64,000 bases of DNA from Filomicrobium insigne (GTDB taxonomy: Bacteria; Pseudomonadota; Alphaproteobacteria; Rhizobiales; Hyphomicrobiaceae), in contig NZ_FNJC01000005.1 of assembly GCF_900104305.1 (NCBI RefSeq), positions 124,001 through 188,000 on the forward strand, written 5' to 3'. A model generated the notes under the pieces. That model did not search any database, was not told where the DNA came from, and saw only the letters and a program-made list of their open reading frames with translations. Shown piece after piece: positions 57,879 through 64,000 of the stretch. The position numbers were made by a program, and so were the translations under genes. How positions within the stretch are numbered: the first letter of the stretch is position 1; each line of letters opens with the position of its first letter.

Positions 57879-58003
57879 GAGGCTTATCGGTCTCTTAACG
57901 GTTCGTTCAATGGCGGCGGTAATGAGCGCCAAACAAACCCGTCGGTCAAGGCGGGCTGACGGTGAAACTGGGAATTCGATAGGTCGAATGGACGGCGACG
58001 AAG

Positions 58004-58145
58004 CGACATATCCGCATGCGTGGGCGGATTTACAGGCCCTGAACTACGCAATCATGTCGATAAGTATCCCATTTCATCGACACATATATGTCGGCGCGTT
58101 GACGAGCCTCACGAATATGTCGAGAAAAATTGCGTACGTCGACAT
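58004..58145. promoter_or_regulatory. array of TCGACAT half-sites upstream of the Fic-like gene
   Basis: Copies of ATGTCGA or its complement TCGACAT occur at 58054-58060, 58117-58123 and 58139-58145. Close variants lie at 58004-58011 (CGACATAT), 58077-58083 and 58088-58094; the last two form the imperfect dyad CGACA-CATATA-TGTCG (58078-58093). The half-sites at 58117 and 58139 are inverted. TCGACA at 58139-58144 could be a -35 and TTATTC at 58163 a -10, which would place the start of transcription at or near the ATG. Likely operator cluster. Confidence 0.5.
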
Positions 58146-58174
58146 GACCCTTCTGGCCCAGGTTATTCTGTCTC

Positions 58175-59236
58175 ATGCTCGCCCCCCCGGAATCCGCCTC
58201 CCCACCGCGCCCCGTGATTCCTCAGGCTGTTGAGCTCGAAACCCGATCAATCCTGAAAAAATGCGTTGCAGCACGAACCGCCCTGGCCGACCTACGCTAT
58301 GCCGGGAAGACATTTTCGGACCCTGCCGCCTGTGCAAGCACCTTCGCGCTTCTGGAAGCGAAGGACAGCTGCCAAATCGCGAACGTTGTAACGGCCATTG
58401 ATCCGCTTTTTAAAGCCGCAAACGGACTGCGCGTCAAAGACGACGATGCCACGCGCCAAATTCTCCGGTGTCGGGCAGCCCTGATCGCCGCCGCGGCCGC
58501 GTCGAAATACCAGCGCCTTTCCATCGTCACCGCCGCAACCTTGGCACACGCGCTAACGTTGGAGGCCGGCTTCACACCACCAAGCGAAAATCGGCTCACG
58601 CATCTTCTGGCTGACTGGGCGCGCTTCCAGACCGAATCCGAGGATATCGACCCGCTGGTGCACCTCGCGGTCTCCCACTATCTCTTCACCTCCGCGCAAC
58701 CCTTTGCCCTCGCAACGGGGCCAGCCGCCCGCATCCTAACCTTGATGGGCCTCTTGAACACTGGCCTGATTGATTTGCCAGTGCTTTACCTCAGCCGGCA
58801 TCTCCTGGCGACCAAGGGCAGCTATGACCGCAGCCTCGCGAAGGTGACGGAAACCGGCGAGTGGGAACCGTTTTTGGACTACATGCTGACCGCCATCGAA
58901 CAGTCTGCAATCTGGACCAATGGCAAGCTAAGAGCGACAAGAGCGATGATTGATATGACCGCCGATCATATCAAAACCTACGCACCGAAAATCTATTCGC
59001 CCGAACTCGCCGAACTCATCTTCATTGAGCCCTACACACGCATTCAGCATCTCGGGCGGTCGGGGATCGCCAAACGCCAAACGGCGGCCGTCTATCTGAA
59101 ACAGCTCGCGGCCATCGGCATCCTCAAGGAGCATAAGGTCGGCAGGAGCAAGATTTTCATCCATCGCAAGTATCTCTACCTGATGGCGCGCGACGAAAAT
59201 ACGTTCACGCCTTACCCGCCGCCAACGCTCGGATAA
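58175..59236 (+). CDS. degenerate Fic-domain protein with C-terminal winged helix
   Basis: 353 residues, SoFic-like layout: N-terminal Fic_N-type region (A-V-E-L-E-T-R-S-I-L-K-K), the inhibitory-helix region (EAKDSCQIANVVT, 61-73), Fic core (about 160-240, ending LYLSRHLL and G-E-W-E-P-F-L-D-Y), and a winged helix near 285-345. The catalytic loop HPFxDGNGRxGR is replaced by QPFALATGPAAR (175-186): His, Asp and Asn are all lost. The inhibitory S-x-x-I-E-[GN] reads SCQIAN, so Glu is Ala. AMPylation is therefore unlikely. ATG at 58175 has no clear ribosome site. Confidence 0.75.
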   Translation: MLAPPESASPPRPVIPQAVELETRSILKKCVAARTALADLRYAGKTFSDPAACASTFALLEAKDSCQIANVVTAIDPLFKAANGLRVKDDDATRQILRCRAALIAAAAASKYQRLSIVTAATLAHALTLEAGFTPPSENRLTHLLADWARFQTESEDIDPLVHLAVSHYLFTSAQPFALATGPAARILTLMGLLNTGLIDLPVLYLSRHLLATKGSYDRSLAKVTETGEWEPFLDYMLTAIEQSAIWTNGKLRATRAMIDMTADHIKTYAPKIYSPELAELIFIEPYTRIQHLGRSGIAKRQTAAVYLKQLAAIGILKEHKVGRSKIFIHRKYLYLMARDENTFTPYPPPTLG

Positions 59237-59275
59237 GGCGTGCTTTTAAGGTCCAGCGTCCCCCACACAAACCGT

Positions 59276-59680
59276 CTAGCAGGTATGGGCTGCCGCACCC
59301 GCCTCGGCCACAGCCTGGTCCTGCGCACCGCTGCCGCCGCTGACACCAATCGCGCCGACAATGCTGCCATCGGAGCCTTTAAGCGGAATACCGCCTGCGA
59401 AAATCATCACGCGGTCTTGGTTCGACGCGTGAATCCCGAAAAACTGATCACCAGGCTGACTATTCCGCGCGAGCTCTTCCGTCGAAATATCGAACGCACG
59501 CGCCGTAAAAGCCTTGTTGATCGAGATATCGATGCTGCCGATCCAGGCTCCATCCATCCGGATGTGTGCGAGCAATTGCGCACCAGCGTCGACAACCGCA
59601 ATATTCATGGGTTGTCCGATTTCTTCAGCCTTTTTCTCGGCGGCTTCGATGACACGTCGAGCATCCTTCAAGGTCAGCAT
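59276..59680 (-). CDS. GlcG/HbpS-type heme-binding-family protein
   Basis: 134 residues. Family pattern: T-L-K-D-A-R-R-V-I-E-A-A, then MNIAVVDAGAQLLAHIRMDGAW, N-K-A-F-T-A-R-A-F, and GGIPLKGSDGSIVGAIGVSGGSGAQDQAVAEAG. GlcG-like proteins are cytosolic or exported and often found near oxidoreductases; some bind heme. No signal peptide here. ATG at 59680. Role unknown. It lies between the Fic-like gene (convergent) and yggS (divergent). Confidence 0.85.
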   Translation of the reverse strand: MLTLKDARRVIEAAEKKAEEIGQPMNIAVVDAGAQLLAHIRMDGAWIGSIDISINKAFTARAFDISTEELARNSQPGDQFFGIHASNQDRVMIFAGGIPLKGSDGSIVGAIGVSGGSGAQDQAVAEAGAAAHTC

Positions 59681-59789
59681 GGCACGTCCTTATATTAAAT
59701 GATGAAAATCGGGTCGGATGGACTACACCGCCCGGAAACGTGCTAGAGCCCCATTGGGTTCGAACATAGAAAGCTGACAGATCATCAAA

Positions 59790-60473
59790 ATGACGACCGA
59801 CGATACGATCTCCGCCGATCATCAAGGCTTACGCGCCGTCAAAGATAAGATCGCCGCCGCCGCGAAAGACGTCGGTCGCTCCCCGGCTGACATCGAGCTG
59901 ATCGTCGTCTCCAAAACCTTCGGCCCAGACGAAATCCTGCCCGTTCTGAACGCCGGCCAGCGCCACTTCGGCGAAAATCGGGTCCAGGAAGCCGCCGGCA
60001 AATGGCCAGCCTTGCGTGACAAGTTCCCAGATATAACCCTGCATTTGATTGGACCGTTGCAGTCCAATAAAACCAAGGAAGCCGTCACGCTGTTTGACGC
60101 CATTCATTCCATCGATCGGCCCAAAATCGCCAAGGCTATTGCCGAAGAGCAAGCGAAGCTAAATAAGGAACTTCAGCTCTTCATTCAGGTGAACACAGGT
60201 GAGGAGCCTCAAAAGGCCGGTGTATTACCGCGCGATACGGCCCAATTCCTCGATCAGTGCCAAAACGAGTTCGGCCTCAAGATCACGGGCCTCATGTGCA
60301 TTCCTCCCGTTGACGAAGAGCCTGCGGTTCATTTCGCATTTCTGGCCAAGCTGGCGCGCGAACTGGATCTCCCTGGCCTCAGCATGGGGATGTCAGGCGA
60401 TTTTGAATCCGCAGTGGAACTCGGCGCTACGCACGTTCGTGTCGGCTCAGCCATATTCGGCGCCCGCGTCTGA
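59790..60473 (+). CDS. yggS: YggS-family PLP homeostasis protein
   Basis: 227 residues. Single-domain alanine-racemase-like barrel. The PLP Lys is in ELIVVSKTFGPDEI, and GQRHFGENRVQEA, HLIGPLQSNK and GMSGDFESAVELGATHVRVGSAIFG are diagnostic. It buffers pyridoxal phosphate and affects amino-acid pools rather than catalysing a known reaction. ATG at 59790. Its presence a short distance from leuS-lptE-holA is typical of alphaproteobacteria. Confidence 0.93.
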   Translation: MTTDDTISADHQGLRAVKDKIAAAAKDVGRSPADIELIVVSKTFGPDEILPVLNAGQRHFGENRVQEAAGKWPALRDKFPDITLHLIGPLQSNKTKEAVTLFDAIHSIDRPKIAKAIAEEQAKLNKELQLFIQVNTGEEPQKAGVLPRDTAQFLDQCQNEFGLKITGLMCIPPVDEEPAVHFAFLAKLARELDLPGLSMGMSGDFESAVELGATHVRVGSAIFGARV

Positions 60474-60616
60474 ACACGTTCTAAACAACGCCCCGAGCAG
60501 AAGACCAAGATTCTTCTGAGGACGAGTTGCGCCTACGCGGTTGTATTCCCGACTGGAATGTTAGGCTCCACACTGATTCGAAAACTGTGCGTGCGTTTCA
60601 TGATATCGGAGGCCCC

Positions 60617-61528
60617 ATGACTGAAGGCATCGCACAAAGCGTCGCCGCAGAAGCTGAACAAGCTGCCAACGAGGCTGCGCGCGAAGCTCGGGCCGAAGTT
60701 CTCGAGCGCAGCGCCAAAACCGAACCCGAAAAGAAGCCGTCTCGTCGCATTACCAAGGCGTCCACCTCGAGCGATACCTGGCAGAAGTTTGTCGTAGACG
60801 TCTGGCTGACTGACCTTAATCCGACAGAGTTCGGCATCTACAAACATTCCCGTAACCGCGCCAAATCCCGGCAGTTTTCATCTGACATGGATATCTACGC
60901 CGAGGTCATTGAGAATGGCGAGCGGACGGGTCTTCTCGGTTACCGCAAGGATCTCTGGAAAGACGCGAAGGGCATGGACCGCAGATTGGTCTTCAAGCTG
61001 TTCACGCCCAGTCTCAATTGGCGCGCAACGATGGACCTCATGGTCGGTCGCAGCCTGCAACTCACGTTGGGGGCTCGCGGTGTGCCGGTGATGGCCTATT
61101 CCATCAACACCCACGACGACAATTTCATGATCTATCTCGAACGATCGGCGCTCAAATGGCCGTTTCTTCCTGAGCACTTTTCGTTTTTCATCGTCAGTGA
61201 TGGAACGCCCAAATTCTTCCGTCTTGAGCGGGCGCTCATCAACATTGGTGGCGACTACACGCTGTATGACGAGCACAACAAAGCCATCGGCTACATTGAT
61301 GGCAAAATTCTTTCCATTGCCGGCAAATGGAAGGGCGCCATTCGCAGCGAACATGCTGACAAAAAGCTGCTGACTGTGATGAAACTGTTTTCCGGTCTCA
61401 TCATCTTCAACCGGCAGGCACGCTGGCATATGTGGCGGCTTTGGCATGACGTGATCGATGGCCGGATTTCCCCAGCCCTCGAACGTCAGGAATCCGACCT
61501 CTATAAGAACCCTCGCCGCGTGCGCTAG
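60617..61528 (+). CDS. hypothetical protein, possibly LURP-one/tubby-like fold (303 aa)
   Basis: An Ala/Glu/Lys-rich helical N terminus (1-50) is followed by a mostly beta-strand body. Segments such as YTLYDEHNKAIGYIDGKILSIAGKW recall LURP-one-related domains, but this is weak. No signal peptide or membrane segment. ATG at 60617 after GGAGG settles the start; the frame upstream is unused. It sits between yggS and the ammonium transporter. Function unknown. Confidence 0.6.
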   Translation: MTEGIAQSVAAEAEQAANEAAREARAEVLERSAKTEPEKKPSRRITKASTSSDTWQKFVVDVWLTDLNPTEFGIYKHSRNRAKSRQFSSDMDIYAEVIENGERTGLLGYRKDLWKDAKGMDRRLVFKLFTPSLNWRATMDLMVGRSLQLTLGARGVPVMAYSINTHDDNFMIYLERSALKWPFLPEHFSFFIVSDGTPKFFRLERALINIGGDYTLYDEHNKAIGYIDGKILSIAGKWKGAIRSEHADKKLLTVMKLFSGLIIFNRQARWHMWRLWHDVIDGRISPALERQESDLYKNPRRVR

Positions 61529-61629
61529 TGCTCAAAATTTAGCCTTCAACACCCGATCAAGCGCACAAAAACAAATCAAAATAGAGGTGAAAAAGTAGGC
61601 GGAAGACTAAATATCGAGCAATTATTTAT

Positions 61630-61711
61630 ATTGCCCGCCTATACGGCAATCCTACCCTTGACCATTGCTTTGGCCACGTGCAATCAGCCGCCTTTCTGGG
61701 AAGCGAAATGC
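61630..61711 (+). promoter_or_regulatory. candidate nitrogen-type promoter of the ammonium transporter
   Basis: TGGGAAGCGAAATGCA at 61697-61712 has the GG-N10-GC spacing of a sigma-54 site (GG 61698-61699, GC 61710-61711), with partial match to TGGCACG-N4-TTGCW. A dyad, ATTGCC-N9-GGCAAT (61630-61650), lies about 50 bp upstream and could be an activator site. Both are read by eye. Confidence 0.4.
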
Positions 61712-61752
61712 ACGCAGAATAATCAACAAAGCTTTTTCAAGGGGTGGGCACC

Positions 61753-62982
61753 ATGGAACAGTTACAACAGGGCTCTGACGTATTTTTCCTATTGATGGGC
61801 GCGATACTTGTATTCGCGATGCACGGCGGCTTCGCCTTCCTTGAGGTCGGTACCGTCCGCCACTTCAGTCAGGTCAATGCGCTCGTAAAAATCATGGTCG
61901 ACTTCGCGATTTCGACCGTTGCTTATTTCTTCATCGGCTTTTGGATCTCTTACGGGATCACATTTCTGGTCAGTGCGTCCGCTTTAACGGGAGGCGCCGA
62001 AGGCTTCGGCCCCCAGGGTCTGACGCTGGTCAAGTTTTTCTTCCTATGCACATTTGCTGCGGCCATCCCCGCCATCGTATCGGGCGGCATCGCGGAGCGT
62101 GCGCGGTTCGTACCCCAGTGCGCCGCGACGGCCCTACTCGTCGGCTTTGCCTACCCCCTGATCGAGGGAACCGTCTGGAACAACAACTTTGGGCTTCAAG
62201 ATACACTCTTTGAAAGCATGCTCGGCGCCAACTTCCATGATTTTGCAGGGTCGATCGTTGTCCACGCATTTGGCGGTTGGGCAGCGCTCGGCGCTATCCT
62301 GCGCCTCGGCCCGCGGCGTGGTCGCTACGACCATCCTGGCGTTTCCGGAACGCCACCGTCATCGATCCCCTGGCTGGCCATGGGATCTTGGATGCTCTGC
62401 ATTGGCTGGTTCGGTTTCAACGTCATGAGCGCCCAAAGCGTCGCTGCCATTTCCGGCCTCGTCGCCATGAACTCCCTGATGGCCATGGCCGGTGGGATCC
62501 TGGCCGCCCTCATCGTCGGCCGTAACGACCCGGGCTTTGTGCACAACGGTGCCCTCGCAGGCCTTGTCGCTGTGTGCGCGGGGTCCGACGTCATGCACCC
62601 AGTCGGCTCACTCGTCACAGGCGCAATCGCTGGCTTCATCTTCGTCCAGTTTTTCCAACTCGCCACCCAGCGCTGGAAGATCGATGACGTACTTGGTGTC
62701 TGGCCGCTGCACGGACTTTGCGGCCTATGGGGTGGGCTGGCTTGCGGGATCTTTGGAACGGAAGCGCTCGGCGGGATCGGCGGCGTGACATTCGCCTCGC
62801 AGTTTGTCGGCTCGCTCCTGGGCTCCGCTTACGGACTGGTCGCCGGCCTCATCGTCTACACGCTCGTAGACCTGATCTTCGGCTTCCGCATGAGCGATGA
62901 AGAACAACGCCGCGGCGCAGACCTGACGATCCACAATATCTCTGCCAATCCGGAACTCGACGTGCGCACCGGTCGCATTTGA
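61753..62982 (+). CDS. amt: ammonium transporter
   Basis: 409 residues, eleven membrane helices by family. The twin-His pore residues appear in FAGSIVVHAFGGW and VWPLHGLCGLWGG. Other diagnostic parts: F-L-E-V-G-T-V-R in helix 1 and GGIAERARF. ATG at 61753 is preceded by AAGGGG at wide spacing; GTG at 61744 is possible. amt genes usually pair with glnK; none is adjacent here. It moves ammonium/ammonia across the inner membrane. Confidence 0.92.
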   Translation: MEQLQQGSDVFFLLMGAILVFAMHGGFAFLEVGTVRHFSQVNALVKIMVDFAISTVAYFFIGFWISYGITFLVSASALTGGAEGFGPQGLTLVKFFFLCTFAAAIPAIVSGGIAERARFVPQCAATALLVGFAYPLIEGTVWNNNFGLQDTLFESMLGANFHDFAGSIVVHAFGGWAALGAILRLGPRRGRYDHPGVSGTPPSSIPWLAMGSWMLCIGWFGFNVMSAQSVAAISGLVAMNSLMAMAGGILAALIVGRNDPGFVHNGALAGLVAVCAGSDVMHPVGSLVTGAIAGFIFVQFFQLATQRWKIDDVLGVWPLHGLCGLWGGLACGIFGTEALGGIGGVTFASQFVGSLLGSAYGLVAGLIVYTLVDLIFGFRMSDEEQRRGADLTIHNISANPELDVRTGRI

Positions 62983-63069
62983 TCCCAAACGGCATTACAG
63001 GCAAAGAGAGGAGGGCAGACATCGTCTCATGTGCGAGCGTAGAAGCCGACCATGCCAGGGATTTTCTGA

Positions 63070-64000
63070 ATGAATGAGCTGACCGGCCTTGAGCGCCTTG
63101 CATCAGGCGCCATCCCCTACCCTTTCAGCCATGTCCGCGAACTTCTCGCTCCCTTCCCGCCGGGCCGCGAACCCATCATCGATTTGACGTTGGGCGAGCC
63201 GCGCGAAACCATGCCGGCCCACGTGGCCGAAACCATTGCTGACGCTCAGGCACGTTTTGCGAACTACCCACCCATTCGTGGCACCGATGAGCTACGCCAA
63301 GCGATTGCCGCATGGATCGACCGTCGTTTTAAATTGAAGCCCGGGATCGATCCGGAAACGTCTATTCTCCCATGCAACGGCTCACGTGAAGGCTTGTTCT
63401 ACGCCGCACTCCCTGCCGTCGGCCGCAAGCGGCAGCCTGAAGGTACGCGTCCCGCAATACTTATGTGCAATCCATATTACGCGGCATATATCGGCGCGGC
63501 CCTCGCCACCAACGCGGAACCGGTCTACCTCAACGCAACGAAAGCCACCGGCCAGCTCCCCGATCTTGAAGCATTAGCTTCAGAGGCGTCCCTGCTAAAA
63601 CGCACCTGCGCGCTTTACCTTTGCTCGCCCGCAAATCCGCAGGGCGCCGTAGCCACGCCGGAATATATTGCGCGTGCCCTGGACCTCGCCCGGCGCTACG
63701 ATTTCATGCTGTTCTTCGATGAGTGCTATTCGGAGCTTTATTCCGATGAGCCACCCGTCGGTGCTCTCACGGTTGCAGCCGCGACACCAGAACGTTTTCG
63801 CAACCTAATAGTTTTTAACTCCCTGTCCAAAAGATCGAACCTGCCAGGCATGCGCTCCGGCTTCATGGCGGGCGACGAAAAATTTCTCGCCTCGCTTGCG
63901 ACAATTCGCAACCTTATCGGCCCACAAATGCCAGGACCGATTCAAGTTGCATCAGCGGCAATATGGGCGGACGAAACCCACGTAGCAGCTAACCGTCTGG
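63070..64000 (+). CDS. class I/II aminotransferase, DapC-like (cut by window end)
   Basis: At least 310 residues; the C terminus lies beyond the window. PLP-dependent fold type I: L-G-E-P-R-E-T-M near the start, FANYPPIRGTDELRQAI, CSPANPQGAV, FDECYSELY, and the PLP Lys in NSLSKRSNLPGMRSGF. This subgroup is often annotated N-succinyldiaminopimelate aminotransferase (DapC), which would fit with dapB, dapF and asd in the window, but other amino acids are possible substrates. ATG at 63070. Confidence 0.82.
   Translation, partial: MNELTGLERLASGAIPYPFSHVRELLAPFPPGREPIIDLTLGEPRETMPAHVAETIADAQARFANYPPIRGTDELRQAIAAWIDRRFKLKPGIDPETSILPCNGSREGLFYAALPAVGRKRQPEGTRPAILMCNPYYAAYIGAALATNAEPVYLNATKATGQLPDLEALASEASLLKRTCALYLCSPANPQGAVATPEYIARALDLARRYDFMLFFDECYSELYSDEPPVGALTVAAATPERFRNLIVFNSLSKRSNLPGMRSGFMAGDEKFLASLATIRNLIGPQMPGPIQVASAAIWADETHVAANRL

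Noticed and set aside
61640-61711. Gene for a PII protein (glnK) upstream of amt
   Set aside because: The 220-bp gap holds no frame of sufficient length or resemblance.

Overview
This window reads as ordinary chromosome of an alphaproteobacterium, most likely order Hyphomicrobiales (Rhizobiales). The evidence is gene order: dapF-mtaB-ftsY-yciB, dapB-gpmA, map-radC, trxB-LysR and leuS-lptE-holA (with yggS nearby) are alphaproteobacterial neighbourhoods. A Hyphomicrobium/Filomicrobium-like methylotroph relative would fit, but that is a guess. Base composition is moderately GC-rich, coding density is high, and I saw no tRNA, rRNA, insertion sequence, prophage or CRISPR array.

Layout. 1-860: non-coding stretch with recurrent TTGCGT words. 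0.86-5.1 kb: HNH nuclease, 3-methyladenine glycosylase, glutamyl-Q-tRNA(Asp) synthetase, DUF1287 protein. 5.1-8.1 kb (minus): rpsP, ffh, a glutathione transferase and, ahead of them, a probable structured small RNA. 8.2-11.5 kb: two methyltransferases, an EF-hand lipoprotein and a PQQ sugar dehydrogenase. 11.6-16.6 kb (plus): dapF, mtaB, ftsY and two tandem yciB paralogues. 16.8-25.7 kb: MarR regulator, asd, leuB, DsrE-like protein, VIT transporter, gpmA, dapB, ppa, GNAT. 25.8-29.6 kb: phasin, PIF1/RecD-like helicase, soluble chemoreceptor. 29.7-45.8 kb (minus): typA, argG, small membrane proteins, rlmN, leuD, leuC, LysR, trxB, radC, map. 45.9-49.7 kb (plus): two tandem OmpA-family proteins built on an unusual W-G repeat. 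49.8-57.9 kb (minus): rplS, trmD, pyrF, adenosine-kinase-like gene, holA, lptE, leuS. 58.2-64 kb: a degenerate Fic protein, a GlcG-like protein, yggS, an ammonium transporter and a truncated aminotransferase.

The core content is housekeeping: both protein parts of the SRP pathway (Ffh, FtsY), lysine/peptidoglycan precursor synthesis (asd, dapB, dapF, possibly dapC), leucine synthesis (leuB, leuC, leuD), arginine and pyrimidine synthesis, and tRNA/rRNA modification. The less explained items are (i) the two OmpA-domain proteins with a roughly 95-residue two-box repeat, (ii) a SoFic-type Fic protein that has lost both its catalytic loop and its inhibitory glutamate and sits behind an array of TCGACAT half-sites, (iii) a compact terminator-ended RNA upstream of gst-ffh, and (iv) an L19 protein fused to a helix-hairpin-helix tail. 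Functional statements rest on motif recognition by eye; no database search was run.
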